From Ichthyophthirius multifiliis (lineage: Eukaryota > Ciliophora > Oligohymenophorea > Hymenostomatida): a DNA stretch of 47,753 nt. The position numbers and the translations under genes are program-made. This document shows, one piece after another, positions 11,314-24,561 of the stretch. The stretch's first letter is position 1, and each line of letters starts with the position of its first letter. Below the pieces are notes generated by a model. It was given only the letters and a program-made list of their open reading frames with translations. It did not search any database and had not been told where the DNA came from. The stretch is taken from NCBI RefSeq assembly GCF_000220395.1, contig NW_004086424.1, positions 1 through 47,753 on the forward strand, written 5' to 3'.

Positions 11314-12650
11314 TTATATATTTATATATTTATCTATTTTTATTTTAATATATTTACTCATTTATATTATAGATAATTTATCTAATTAATCATTTTAACT
11401 AATTATAAAATTTATGACTTTTTCCATAGATGTTTATTTTATTTTTAATTACCCACAATTTAATTCATTAAAATTTTATTTATATCCTTTAATAATATAA
11501 ATAATTTTTATTTATTTTTTTACTTTTTTTAATTTTTAAATTTTTTAATTAACAATAACTATTAATAATAGTTTCTTTTTTTATATTATTATATTTATCT
11601 ATATTATTTTGTTATTTATGATTATTTTTTTATTATTAATTATTATTATTTTATTAAATATTTTTAATTATATTTTTTATTTTATTTTTTTTATTTTATA
11701 TTTTCAATATTATTTTTTTATTCATGTTTTTTATTATATTATCTATTTTCGTTATTTACTTATTATTTTTTATCATTTTTATTTAATAACTTATCATTTA
11801 AATTTAAAAAATAGTTTTAAATGATATCAAAAGGTTCTTTTTTGCAAGTATTTTAAGAGTTTAATATATTTTAAAAATTTATATTATCTACATTCTATTT
11901 AAAAAAATTCAAATTTAATAAAAACTGTTTAATGTCTTAATTGTTAGTTTTTTTTGTTAATTATTATATATACTTATTTGAATATATAATATTTTTATCT
12001 TATTTCATTAAAATTAAGCCATTAGGTATTATATTTAAAATACTTTAATATATTTTAATTGATTACTAAATTTCTATTAATTGTTCTTCTAATTATTATT
12101 ACTATTAATTTACTGTTTATTTATATAAAGATGATGTAATCATTTGTTTATCATATTTATATTATTAGGTTAGAATTATTAAAGTATATAAGATAAACAA
12201 TACAGCTTAAATAGAATATATGCTTTCATTAATACAAACTCTTAAAAATAAATAAATATTACAGGTGATCTAAAAGTATTTATATTTAATTTTTTTTATA
12301 AGTATATGAAAATATATTTAACTGTATATATGACTAAATTAATATAATAAAACAATGTTTTGGACATTATTTTTTACATTATATACCAAAAACTCTGCTA
12401 ATAATGTGTAATTACTAAATAGAATCAATAAATTAAAGTAATTTTTAAATTTTCGGTACTTGAAACTATAAATATTTAAGTTAGAATAATTTAAAATAAG
12501 TAAGAAAAATGATAAACAAATATAAATAGAAGAAATTAATTTTTTATCAGGAATTAAAAAGTTTATTATCGAAATTGTTATGTTAAATAATAAGCAAATA
12601 AATTAATTTAAATATTATAGAATTGGTTAATTATTTTCTAAAAAATTCAT
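8877..12650 (-). CDS. Hybrid histidine kinase (TM, PAS, HisKA, HATPase, receiver)
   Basis: Two-component phosphorelay protein of about 1165 residues. The N-terminus from ATG 12648-12650 has several hydrophobic segments (for example ICLSFFLLILNYS), so it is membrane-bound. A PAS-like segment follows (IIPNGLILMKQDKNIIYSN), then low-complexity linker, then the H-box SHELRTPLN near 10880. The ATPase has N-box LLNLMSNSLKFT, G1 DTGIGI and G2 GCGLGLTIS. The C-terminal receiver has the acidic pair IIIVDDN, the phosphoacceptor Asp in LIFMDIEMP near 9105, and DYINKP. Supported exons: 8877-10277, 10367-11056, about 11153-11265, and an upstream exon ending at 11358. The 12650-11358 block changes frame by -1 somewhere in its A-rich part; one added base makes the total 1166 codons. 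The stop is TGA 8877-8879. Confidence 0.9.
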
Positions 12651-12926
12651 TTTTTTTTGTAACTTTTATGTTTAATATATTTATTAATTAATTTTTTAAA
12701 ATATAAAGTAAAATACAATTAAAAGTTATTTAAAAAATTAGGAAATTTTCTATTTCATAAAAAAAATGCCTATTTATTAATACTTTTAAATAAATTTTTA
12801 TTATTTTATTAAATATATAAATTTTAATTTAAAAAAAATTATATTATTAAATTTTAAATTTATAGTTATTAATTTATTTTAAATAAATATAATAAATATA
12901 AAATATTATAATTACTATAAATAATA

Positions 12927-12967
<41 letters not shown>

Positions 12968-13016
12968 ATTAATAATATTATTAATATATATTTTTTTTTA
13001 TATTTTTTATTATTAT
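12651..13016. repeat. Intergenic with (ATT)n trinucleotide repeat
   Basis: Between the histidine kinase start and the carrier stop. A clean ATT/TTA trinucleotide tract runs at about 12930-12966. Nothing else is recognisable. Confidence 0.7.
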
Positions 13017-14018
13017 TCAATTTAAATTTCTTCCACCTCTCATTATATAATCTTTTTCTTCAATTGATTACGAATTTTTTTTTTCATATATTCTTTAATA
13101 ATAATTTGATAATGCCTCATGCTTTTAATTAATAAAATAATAATTAAATATACAGAAACTAATTCCTTAACAAACAGAATTTTTTAGAAGCGATGGTATT
13201 ATTCCTTTATAAATACTTGATATTCCTTCTTTTTTGTAAATTTATTTTATAAAATCATTAAAATTATTAGGGCATTATTTTTTTAAGGTTTAAATAACAT
13301 ATCTAGTATAAATAAACTCTAATGGATGTAAAATAAATGTACAAATACCCGAACAAATAAAAGCACTGAAAGAAACTAGTGTATATTCATTTTTTATATA
13401 TCCTCCTTTATAGAATTTATTAAGGATTTAAAAATATAAATAAACTTCAGAAAAAGCCAATAAATTATAATATAGTAATCCTGATTTAAATCCCGTTGAG
13501 AAAAAAAAGTTTTATTTTCCTTTATGAAAAACCCTAATATTATTATATTTTTATGAATAAGTTTCGTATTTTATACTATCTTAGCCTAATGGCTCACATT
13601 AGATTTTTATTTTTAATACATTTGTAGGCTATTATACTAAGAATGTCAAAGAAGTAGCTCCAAAAGTTCCTAAATATATGACAAATTCGGAAAGTTATTA
13701 TTATTAAGTTATATTTTTTCTGTCAAGTAAAAAATCAAAAAAAAAAAATCTTGCAATATTTGAAAATAACATTCGGTCTATATTAGCCTTTAAACCATAA
13801 AATAAACCAAAATGATTTTCTTTTTTGATTATTTCATTATATATTTATGGTGTTTCTAAAAAAACGTATTTCGATTATAATTACGAACGTGCGATTTCGC
13901 GTATTTTTAATCTATCAAAAGGATATGTAAGAGTTTCTGATATTAATGTCACAATAGAAATTACACCTAATTTTCTAAAAAAGGTTTTATCCGAAAAATC
14001 AAAATAGTTTATTTACAT
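13017..14018 (-). CDS. Mitochondrial carrier family protein
   Basis: A single uninterrupted frame of 334 codons (333 residues), the usual length for the six-helix SLC25 family of the inner mitochondrial membrane. All three repeats carry the P-x-(D/E)-x-x-(K/R) signature or a variant: YPFDRLKIR near residue 33, QPTNVLKIK near 127 (Asp replaced by Asn) and HPLEFIYTR near 230. Each is followed by a short amphipathic region and a second helix, for example IYKGIIPSLLKNS. The substrate cannot be assigned: the contact-point residues do not obviously match the ADP/ATP carrier, and RRRMMM is absent. The stop is TGA 13017-13019. The gene lacks introns and frame breaks. Confidence 0.88.
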
Positions 14019-14047
14019 AAAATATAAGTATATTAAATTATAAAAGA

Positions 14048-14050
<3 letters not shown>

Positions 14051-14127
<77 letters not shown>
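14051..14127. repeat. (TA)n tract between genes
   Basis: About 38 TA units lie just upstream of the carrier ATG (14016-14018), on the side between it and the MFS gene. The intergenic stretch 14019-14308 otherwise holds T-rich sequence and an A-run near 14275. Confidence 0.9.
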
Positions 14128-14130
<3 letters not shown>

Positions 14131-14308
14131 TTTATTTTTTCACACTTATTTATTCTTTTTATATTGTAGGTATTTTTATAAGTGTTTTTTTTTTTCTAAT
14201 ACATATATATTTTAAAATAATGATTTTATGTAATTTATATATTAATTATGTATGTATATAATAATTAAGAAAAAAAAAAAAAAAATACAACTAAATTTTT
14301 CGAATTTA

Positions 14309-16555
14309 TCATTTATTATTATCGAAATCATTATTTTGCTAAAAAAAAGGTTAAATAATACTTATTTATGGAGTTCCTTATAATAGAATTTAACTTTCTT
14401 TTCTTTTTTTAAAAAAATCTTATTAGTTAATTTTGTGTACATTTATTCCTTGTATATTTTTATTTTCTTTATCTTTCTTTTCTTCTAGTATTTCTTTTTC
14501 TTTATTTTTTATGTCTTTTTTATTCAAAATAATATTGCATTTTTTTTAATTTAAACTCATTTCATCATCTTCCTCATCTCCTTAAACTTACCCTTTTCGA
14601 ATTTCATTTTATTATGCTATTTTACTCATTAAGTTTATTTAAACAAGTTTCTTCTCTTCACAATGTCCTAAATAAACTCCATAAATACTTAATAATACAC
14701 CTATTAATGTAGAATACATTATCATTATCATACCAGCCCTATTACTTACATAAGAGTTTAATAGCCCATATAAAGTTGGTGCAGGTAAATAACCCAAAAG
14801 ACTTTAAAAAGTCTAAGAATTACTATTAGCAAATCCTCTAAATTCTGCTTCGACTGAACTTAGCATCATTCCTGTGAGTCCTGGAACCATAGCCCCCCCA
14901 AAGAATAACAGACACCAAATAGAAGATGCTGCTAAATAAAAACTATCAAAAAAAGGGACAGGGCATGCTACTAGAGATGATATACAGGCTAAAAATAAGG
15001 AGATTTTTTTAGCATTAAAGCTTTCATATCCACCTAGTTTTTATGTTAGAATACCTCCGAAAAGTACACCTAATGTAGGAGCGGTCAGAGAGACTATAGA
15101 ATAACAGACAAGTACAGTATATTAATTAACTTTTAATACTACTATAAAATAATCGGACATCCAAAATTATATACCTGTTACTACAAAATATAATAAAGTA
15201 ATAGTTAGCATAGAAATTATATAGAGCTATATTAAATATATATATTATTAAATTTATATATGTAAATATTAGTTTATTTTAAACTTTTGATTTCCAAAGT
15301 TTTTTAAAAAGTTAGAAAAAACTTAAAGAATAATAATAAATATTTATTTAGTTTTCTTGTTATTTATTGTCAATTATTTCTATTTATTATGGATAAGTTA
15401 TAGATTTTTATTATTTTTATTCTTCATTAGAATTTTATTCGTTTTAAGAATGAATTACTAATTTATAAAAATATATTAATTGTTAATATTTTATATTATT
15501 ACTTTGATTTTTTTTTTAAAAAAAATTATAAACAAATATAAAAAGATTATAAGGAGGATAAATTACATTGAATTTATTATTAATATAAAATATGTATTTA
15601 AAAAACCCAATTTATAAAAAAAACAAAAAGTCATATCATTTTTTTAACTTTTTTATTTTTTTTATATTGAGTTTCTTTTATTTATAATAGAAAAAATTAA
15701 ATATTTATATTTTTAAATTGAATTATATTTATATATATATACCTTAATTTGATTCTTTGTGTTTCTAATTTATATTCTTTGTTTCAGTTTTCTAAAATTA
15801 ACTTAAATTGATTTCCATTTTTTCGTTTTTTAAGAATAAAAAGAAAATTAAAGGTATTCCACAAAAAATACATTATATATAGAATGAAAATCTCCACTTT
15901 AATTTTTTTTTTAAAATATATTGTTTAATTAGTTTATTTATACTCCCAATGTATCACAAATAGAAGCTGTTATTGCGTACCCTATAAATACTCCTAAAGG
16001 TACTCCTATTTATAAAATAGTTAACCATAATGTTTTAATTTCTCCTCCTAAAAGCTTATTTTTATATATATTTACATAATATATAAATAAATATTTTACA
16101 TCAACCCATACAGGAAAATAAACTAATAAAAAAACTTAAGCTACTCCTGTTAAATATCTTATGAAATATAACGGATATATTGTTGAAAATAATGTAAAAG
16201 AATATAATATTATAATCATGAGAATAAAAGATATTAGAATAATTTTTTTAGAACTGTATTTTAGATGTAGTTTACCTGCAAAAAAGCCTGCACTTATTAT
16301 TCCAAAATATACAAAAGAACCTAATAGACCTAATTCTGCATCTCCTACTTTTAAATCTTCTTTTATTTATTTAGTTGCTGCAGGAATTATACCATGATCT
16401 ACATTAATGAATATATTTGAAAGACATATGAAAAAGAAAACCATTTTTGAACCATTTTATACAGGCTTTTATTTTTTTGTATATTTTTCACTTTGATTTT
16501 ATCCTATTATTAAATTTTCTTATAATATTTCTTTGTTTTTTTGTATATTTTACAT
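14309..16555 (-). CDS. Spinster-like MFS transporter
   Basis: Major facilitator protein of about 618 residues and about 12 membrane segments. Spinster-family features are visible: the first helices with NVDHGIIPAA, KVGDAELGLLGS, a loop with KYSSKK, the VWVD segment followed after splicing by LGGEIKTLWLTILQIGVPLG, then WRFSFYIQ, and later VVTGIQFWMSDYF and GGAMVPGLTGMMLSSVEAE. Spinsters export lysophospholipids or sphingosine-1-phosphate; the cargo here is unknown. Exons: 16100-16555, 15944-16054, 15743-15896, about 15285-15501, 14309-15226. The join between the third and fourth exons is one base out of phase, so either a base is missing or a boundary is misplaced; one added base gives 619 codons. 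The C-terminus is a charged cytoplasmic tail. An uninterrupted run of T (A on the sense strand) precedes the ATG. Confidence 0.87.
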
Positions 16556-16879
16556 TTTTTTTTTTTTTTTTAAAATAATATATTATTCTAAAAATTTTGG
16601 TTTTTGGCGAATTTTATTTTTTTTATAAAAAATAAAATTAATTTTATACGATAAATAATATAAAAAAAAACAAAAATATTAAATAAACTTATATATTATT
16701 TTTTAAATGTATGTTCATATAAATTTTACTAATATATAAGAGAAAATTTGATGTATTTATTTATTTTACAATATAATATAAATAATAATATTATAATTTA
16801 AAATAAATAATATATATAAATATATATTTATATATATATATATATATATAAAATATATACACAAAAATATTTATAATAA
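16556..16879. other. A/T-rich intergenic
   Basis: Starts with a run of about 15 T immediately upstream of the MFS gene, then TATATA blocks near 16800-16860. No gene is seen. Confidence 0.55.
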
Positions 16880-18269
16880 TCAATAAAAATGTTCATTAGA
16901 TAAAAATTTTCTTGTATTTCTTTAATTATTTTCTATTTTTTTTATTAACTCATTATATTTCTTTTTATTTTATTCCCAAAAAACATTTCTTTTACCAAAA
17001 CTTAAATTATCGTCACTTAAAGCATATTGATTATGTGTAGCTGTAGAATTAAAGCTCAAAAAATCTCCTAAACCATGTATATTTTATATATTATCGTTAC
17101 TTTTAGTATTTATTTTTTCCTTTCTTCGTTTTATTTTTCAAAAATAATTTCTATTTTATTCGATAAAGGTTCATTTTCTTCCTAATTAGTTATTATTTAG
17201 GACTAAAACAATGGATTTTCTTAAAATTTAGGTGATTATTAATCACTACTAAGTATTTATTATTATTCAAGGAAATTCAAAGAATCCGAATGTGAAAATA
17301 AATCTTTATTTTCAAAAGATATATAGACTGATTTAGGTTAATTTAAAAATGATTTCTATTCTAAAATAATTTAATTTCTAAATAAATTTTCTGTATATTT
17401 ACTTGTTTTAATAATATTATTAAAAGACTAAGTAATTTTATCTATAGCATTTTCAACATATTTAATATTATTAATATTTTATATTTTGAAGATTAGGAAA
17501 TTAATGTTATTTTAATCTTTTTAATTTTCGAAGTTCTTAAGCATTTCCTCATATTCTAACATTATTTCATTCAGTGTTTTTTAGTCCATTTCATTAAGAA
17601 TATCATTATAATTATTATTAATATCTTTTTCAGTTGAAATTAATTAATTTAATATATTTTATATGGGAAATTCTTTATTTTTACATAAAGAAAGACATTC
17701 ATTTAAATTTAAATTTAATTCTTTCTTTTTTTCAGTTATTAAATTTTCAATACTTTTTTGAAGTTTTTCTTAAGTTTAATCTAAAAATTCGATGTTTTTA
17801 TGATAATTTTCTATACTTTTTTCCTTTCTTTCTTTTAGAAATTCCATCATTTATGTGTACTCGTTTTTTATTTTATCTAGTCGTTCTGTAAATACTTCTA
17901 ACTGTTTTTTTTTTATGAAATTTCTTTGTTTTCGCAAATTTTAATGTTTACATTGTTTAATACTGCATTTAATTATTATTTACTATTACTTAAATTATAT
18001 TCTTTAGTTTTCGTTAATAAAAAACTTATATTTTGTGTAGATTATTAAATTGTTGTCTATTGAGAAAAATAATTCTTGCTTTTTATAGTTTCTGGAAGAG
18101 TTTTTTGGGTAGTAAATAGAGACTTTTGGTTTATTTTTTATGGCTTTTGGATTATTTAGTTATTTGATTTTAATGTAGAGGTTCTCTTTTGGCTTGTTTG
18201 TGATAGTTGGTTTTGTTTTAAGAGTGGAGATGTATCAAATATTTAAGTGTTTAATTTACTTATTTTCAT
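16880..18269 (-). CDS. Coiled-coil protein of unknown function
   Basis: ATG 18267-18269 to TGA 16880-16882. The N-terminal 130 or so residues are Ser/Thr/Gln-rich and basic (KLNTQIFDTSPLLK). The middle is a strongly charged heptad-like region (EVFTERLDKIKNEY, EKLQKSIENLITEKKKEL, ILNEMDQKTLNEIMLEYEEM) predicted to form a long coiled coil. The C-terminus is again Ser/Asn-rich, ending NTRKFLSNEHFY. A structural cytoskeletal or ciliary role is a guess from composition only. The frame changes by -1 twice, at a run of ten T (17905-17914) and of six T (17113-17118), both A-runs on the sense strand. Adding two bases gives exactly 464 codons. No introns seen. Confidence 0.68.
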
Positions 18270-18732
18270 TCTATTATTATTTAAATAATATATACCTTTA
18301 TTAAATTATATTGTTTAATTTTTTTTTATTTATTTTTTTAAATTTTACTTTTTTTTCTTTTTAATCTAAAAAAAAAATTATTTAATATTTTATTATTATT
18401 ATTTTTGTATTTTTTTAAATACATATATATATATATATATATATTAATAAAATAAATACACCTATATATATATATATATATTTTATTAATAATATTATAT
18501 ATATATATATTTATATATTTTATTTAGAGTAACTGAAAAAATAAAATTTTGATATTAAAAATAATAAAATATTATTAAAATTTTAATATATGTATATTTG
18601 ATTTTATTTAACTAAAAAAAGGCTTTTTATATATATGTATATATTATTTATTTAAAAAAAAAAATTAAAAATAATAAAATCTCATTAATAAAACACAAAA
18701 ATAAAAATATGCTTAAATTTAATTTAAAATAA
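18270..18732. other. A/T-rich intergenic with TA tracts
   Basis: Contains several (TA)n blocks around 18422-18510. No open frame of protein-like composition is seen. Confidence 0.55.
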
Positions 18733-19182
18733 TCATTTTTTTAATGTTCCTCTAACATCAGCAGCTTATCTATTACAAGTTTAAGAAATATCAGAAATTT
18801 TATCTTTATCGACATTAGTAGGTCCTCCATTAGCATAAACTCCAGTATATTATGATTTATCATCATGGAATTTTACATAATCAGCCTTAGTACCTTAAAA
18901 TTAAGGACCTCCAGCTGAAGTAATATTCTTTATAACATCTTCAACAGATACTCCTTTTTTAGCTGCTATTTAGGATAAACCAGATTCGAATTATTTGAAA
19001 GTAATTGTACGAACAGCAGATGATGTTTTAACTTTTGCAAAAATTAAATCGACATCGGTTGAAGTTAATTTCTTGTCTTATAAGTGACAATCTTTGGTTA
19101 CTTTAGCGAAGGTTTTACCGTCCATTTCAGCTTTTCCAGAGGTAAAAGCTTTAAAACATGTTTCGAGACTTTAACTTTCCAT
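18733..19182 (-). CDS. TPPP / p25-alpha family protein
   Basis: Complete single-exon gene of 149 residues. The p25-alpha fold is clear: an EF-hand-like N-terminal region (SGKAEMDGKTFAKVTKDCHL, STDVDLIFAKVK, ITFKQFESGL) and the family signature GVYANGGPTNVDKDKISDI followed by RGT near the end. TPPP proteins bind and bundle microtubules; single-domain relatives are typical of ciliated and flagellated protists, where they associate with axonemal or cortical microtubules. The start is the only upstream ATG, and an A-rich stretch on the sense strand precedes it. Codon use is less extreme (GGT, GCT, ACC), as in well-expressed ciliate genes. Confidence 0.95.
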
Positions 19183-19750
19183 TTATTTTGTTTAGTTTTT
19201 TTTTTTTTTTTTAAATTATATATTTTTTATTTTTATATATTTATTTATATTATAAATTTAGTTTTTAAAATGATTTATTTTATATTAAAATAAAATTTAT
19301 TTAATTAATTTATTTACCACTATTTCATTTTATTTGACGATTATATTCTTATTTATATATAAATAAAATATATATAGTAGATTTTTATATATTTGTAAAT
19401 TAATAGAAAATATATATTTAATTTAATAAATTTCTATATTTGAAAATTTAATTTTTTGATAAATAGGGTTATGAGTATAAACCATTCTTAAATAATTATA
19501 TAAAATTATTTGAATTATAGGAAAAAGTGAATTTAATAAAAAATAAAAAAAAATTAAAAAAAAATAAGTCATGATAAAATAAAATAAATTAATGTTTAAT
19601 ATAAAAAAATATTGTATTAATAAATAACCTTAATTAAGAATATAAAAATATATTTTATAATAAAAATATATATATATGATTGTAACTATATATCTATATA
19701 TAAATTAAAAAATATATATAATTATATGTATAAATATAAACAAATATATA

Positions 19751-19816
<66 letters not shown>

Positions 19817-22519
19817 AATTTTTTTTTTATATATATAAACATAACCTTTTTTAATTAATTATTTTGTTTTTATTATTACATATACATATATATTTTTTTT
19901 ATATTATATATCTTTTATTTATAAATAATATTATTAAAATTTTTTATCTTTTATTTATTTTATATTATATAAATTTATTTTGTATTTCTATTATACATTT
20001 TTTTATTTTATAATTTTATCATTTTTTTTTTATTGTATAATACAATCTAATTCTCAAAATATTTTTTTTTGTTATTTTATATAACAATTATTCTTCTTTA
20101 TTTTAATTTAAATTTTTTAAATTATATTATAAATATTTATTAATAATATATAAATAATTTTTTAATATTGTATTTATTCTATTTATATATTATACAGGCT
20201 TGAATAAGTTTTAAATTTTTAATATTCTTTTTTTTTATTAAATTATTCTGTTTTTTTTTTATTACTAGTTTTATCAATATATATTATTTAATATAATTAT
20301 ATGATATTTGGTCTATATACAATTCCTTTTTAATCTATTCATATTTTTTTAATTATATATGAATTTTTTGGAAAAATAGTTTATTTTTATAACTTATTTA
20401 TATATTATTTAAGATTTTTTTTTATATTTTTTATATTCAAAAATAGTCACTTGGATTTATTTTTAAATTAAAATGTGTTTTTATATTTTTTTATTTTTTA
20501 TTTTTTTATTTTATATGAAATATAATTTCGAATATATTAATTATTTTATTTCAGGATTATATCATAATTTAATATTTTATTTTAATAAAATATTATATTT
20601 TTTAATGTTTAGACTATATTGTATCGTTGTAACTTATAATAATTTTAAATATATTCTTTAAATAATAATTTGAAATTAGCATAGAGAAATTAATTATTAT
20701 ATTTTTTATAATGATACATAAATTATACTTTTTTTTACTTTTTTATAACAAAAATAAATTCGATATTTTTTAGTTTTTTATGTATTTTTTTTTTTTTTTT
20801 CCCAAAACATATAATTATATATATTAAATAAAACAAAAAAAATTATAGTTTTTTTTTTAAAAAATATTCATAATAAAAAAAGTACATATTTTTATTGTTT
20901 ATATAGACATAAATTTATAAATTTCTTATTCAGAAGTTTAGTTTAGTTATTGTTTTTATTTATATATAATTTATTATTTTATGAATTTATTAAAAATATT
21001 TCTTCTTATAAATTAAAATTGATATCAAAGTATCATTAAATTAATCTCAATAATATCGAATATATTTATGAAATAATATAATTTCTTAAAAAACAATTCG
21101 TTTTTTTTAATAAAAAAAATATAAACTAAATAATTAGTTTCCATTAATTATTTATTGAATAAAAGCCAAAATTAAAATAAAAAATGAATTAAAAATCATA
21201 TCATTAATAAACAAATTATAAAGATAAAAATTATTTGATAACAAAATAAGAAAAATAAATTTTAATATATTTATTACTAAAATAAAAATTATAGATATAT
21301 ATAAAATAGTATTAATATTAAATAAAATAATCAATAATCAATATGATTTGCTGTATATTCTTAAAAGAAATAACATAATGCAATATATGAATATTTAAAA
21401 AAATAATTAATAATTTTAAAAAATAAATAATAAAATTATATAAAGATCAATTATTAAACAATTTTATCAAATTTTAAATAAAAAGATACCTTTTAGATAT
21501 CCATTTAAATTATAAAAAAATAAATATTATAGTTAACAAAAATAGGTCTTTATTAATGTTTATATTTTTTACAAGAATAAGATTAGATAAAATCTAATAA
21601 AAATAAATTTATTATATTAAAAATAAATATATTAAAAAATAAAAAAAGTCATATAGAAAAATAATATTATATAATTAAGAATTTTTTTATATATTTATAA
21701 ATGTAAATAAAAAAAAAATTAATATATAAGAAATTTTAAAAATTTGAAAAATTTAAATATAATAAATATATATATATATTATAATTTTATATATAAATGT
21801 AATAATTTATATAAATCATATATAAATTAAGTTATAATTAAAAAAAAATATCATTAATAAAGGTAAAAAAGTAAAAATGTAAAAATTTAATAATATAAAA
21901 ATTTATTAAATAATAAGATTAATAAATATGTAAAGTTATGAAAATATTAATAAATATTTTATATTTAAATAAATTATATTTAAAAAATTGTTATTTATTT
22001 TTGAAAATAATATTTCAAAATTAATTAATAAATAAAAAAATAAATTTTAAAAAAACATAAAAAATATAAATATTTATATAAAAAAATATATATATATATA
22101 TATATATTTATTATTTAGAAAATATTAGATACAATTTAAATTTTTTATTTACTTTATAAATTAAAAATTTTTATTTTAAAAAATACTATCTTTATTTATT
22201 TAATTGTATTTTTCTAATTAAAAAAATTATATAAAAATGAATTTCAATTTTTTTTATTTATTCAAAAGTAACAAGATTAATAAATATTTATTTTTATTAA
22301 AAAAAAAAAATGTTTATTAAAAAAACTAAAATAATATTTAGTTTTTTGAATATAATAAGAGAAATTTCAAAATGCTAAAATAAAAATATTTTAAATTTAT
22401 ATGTAAATATTTAATAAAATAAAAAAAAATTAAAAAAAATAATATATATATAAATATATATATTTATATATATATATATTTAAATATACAAAAATATTGC
22501 TTAAAGTTTACAACTAGTA
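19183..22519. other. 3.3-kb A/T desert
   Basis: No supportable gene. Contains (TA)n tracts at about 19755-19815 and 22087-22105 and long T- or A-rich stretches. The open frames near 20473-20661 and 21152-21334 are hydrophobic A/T low-complexity sequence. This desert separates the block of minus-strand genes from plus-strand CK1. Confidence 0.6.
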
Positions 22520-24446
22520 ATGAAAGAAAACTATCTGTTTAATAATTAATGGCTTGTTAAAAAAAAAGTTTCCTAAGGCAGTTTTGGTATAGTATATATC
22601 GGTATGGATAAAAACACTAAAGAATTCGTAGCGATCAAACTTGAAAAAGAGTATAATCAAGAGGTACGTAGTTTAGAAAGGGAAGTTTTAATTTTATAAT
22701 AGCTCGAAGGTGTTCCCAATGTACCTAGATTATATTGGAGCGGTTAAGAAAATAATTATAATATAATGGTATTGAATTTATTAGGACGTGATTTATCATA
22801 TTATATGAAAAATTTTAAAAAAATTTCGTTAAAAAATGTTCTTATGTAAATTGATTAATTATTAACAATTTTAGAAAATATTCACAATAGATTTATTATT
22901 CATAGAGATTTAAAACCTGAAAATATATTAATGGGAAGAGATAAAGAAACTCACATGGTCTATTTAATAGACTATGGGATTTCTAAAATATATAGAGATG
23001 AAAGCGGAAGACATATTAGTTTTAAAGAAGGAAAACCATTTGTTGGAACTACTAGATATGCTTCTATAGCAGCTCATTTAGGCCATGAATTAGGAAGAAA
23101 AGATGATTTAGAAAGTATGGCATATGTAATGATTTTTTTATTAAAAGGAAATTTACCTTGGTAGAATTTACAGAATGTTAATGATAAGGATAAAACTTAG
23201 GTACTATATTTTATATAAATTATATATAAATTTAAATAAAATTTTCAGTATAAATTCTTATATATATATTTAAACAATTAGAATATATACAATATTATAT
23301 ATTAATAGTAATTTAAAAAAAAATATTATTGATATTAAATTTAAATTATACATAAAAAAATTTAAAATAATTAAAATTTAAATTATTAAAAAATATAATA
23401 GTTAATAATAAAATGAAATATAAATAATATATATATATATATATATAAATATATATATATATTTATATATACATTAACCATTATATATATTATTAAAATT
23501 GTAATATTTTATTTATTTTTAATTAATTAAATTTAATTATTTAATAGTAAATTAATAATTTAGAATATATTTTTTTAATAAATTATATATTATATATTAT
23601 ATATTAAATATTAATTAATTTTTTTTTATGAAAATTAATTATAAATATATTACATTTTATATATATATAAAATTATTATTAAATATATTTATTTATTTTT
23701 TTTAAAAAAAAATTAAGCTTGTTGGTGATATTAAATAGAAAACTAAAACCACTGAATTATGTAAAGATTTACCTATAGAATTTGTGAAATATCTAGATTA
23801 TGTGAAAAAACTCAGTTTTAAATAATAACCTGATTACTAATATTTAAAAAATATGTTTTATAAACTTGGTTAATCATTGAAAATTCGCTATTTTGAGAAC
23901 GATTGGGATTGGACTGAAAAAAATAAACTTAAAGGTGGCGAACAATAATAATAAGTAGTATAAAGGAACGATTATAAAAGACTTACTCATAATACAGGTT
24001 ATTAGCCTTTTTAAAGAAATAATAATAAAAAACTAACAGTCTAACATGGTATTATTAGAAATGATAATAAGAAATATACAATTAATAAATCTCCAGAATA
24101 ATAAGACTATTAATTAAAATTACCTGGATAGGAAGGAAGTTAAGATAGAAATAATTCTTTAACTCCTTCTTTAAGATCAGCATTTAGAAAAACAACAGGA
24201 GGAACATTCAATGGTTCAATATAGATAAAGTATTAGTAAAGTTAAATATGTAAATAAATAAATTCAAAATAAGAATTTGATGATGAAGATGAAGATAATA
24301 TAAATAAAAAATAAGGGTAATAAAATTTTCAAGATATTGATGAATATGAAGAAATTGAATAAGCTCTATCAAAGAAATTACAAACACTTAATTAACAATA
24401 AGTTAAAGCGTAAATAAAAAAAATATATATATACATATATATATAA

Positions 24447-24496
<50 letters not shown>

Positions 24497-24561
24497 TATC
24501 TTTTTATAATTTTTTTTATTATTTTTAGTATTTTTAAATCGAATAATCATATTTGAAGTGA
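22520..24561 (+). CDS. Casein kinase 1-like protein kinase
   Basis: Ser/Thr kinase of 465 residues in three exons: 22520-23200, 23718-24401, 24529-24561. CK1 features are visible: glycine loop SQGSFGIVYIG, VAIKLE lysine, HRDLKPENILM, DYG in place of DFG, and the CK1-specific GTTRYASIAAHLG followed by RKDDLESMAYVMIFLLKGNLPW. The catalytic domain ends near LGQSLKIRYF. The remaining tail of about 150 residues is Gln/Asn/Lys-rich with an acidic patch (DDEDEDN). CK1 enzymes act in many processes from cilia to DNA repair; which one cannot be read from sequence. The first intron (23201-23717) is 517 nt, far longer than others here, and lies inside the kinase domain. The third exon is short and rests on phase and acceptor only. 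Confidence 0.92.

Noticed and set aside
11609-11824. Very hydrophobic plus-strand frame resembling membrane helices
   Set aside because: Antisense of the Asn/Lys/Gln linker of the histidine kinase; no start context or family.
13825-14007. 60-codon plus-strand frame
   Set aside because: Antisense of the first repeat of the mitochondrial carrier, whose minus-strand frame is complete.
14051-14127. CRISPR-like or satellite array
   Set aside because: The TA tracts here and elsewhere are simple dinucleotide repeats without spacers.
15644-15676. Small extra exon in the MFS gene
   Set aside because: Splice-like borders exist, but using it does not restore phase to the next exon, so the boundary there was left unresolved.
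21152-21334. 60-codon minus-strand hydrophobic frame in the desert
   Set aside because: Pure A/T low-complexity sequence with no start context, no splice partners and no family.
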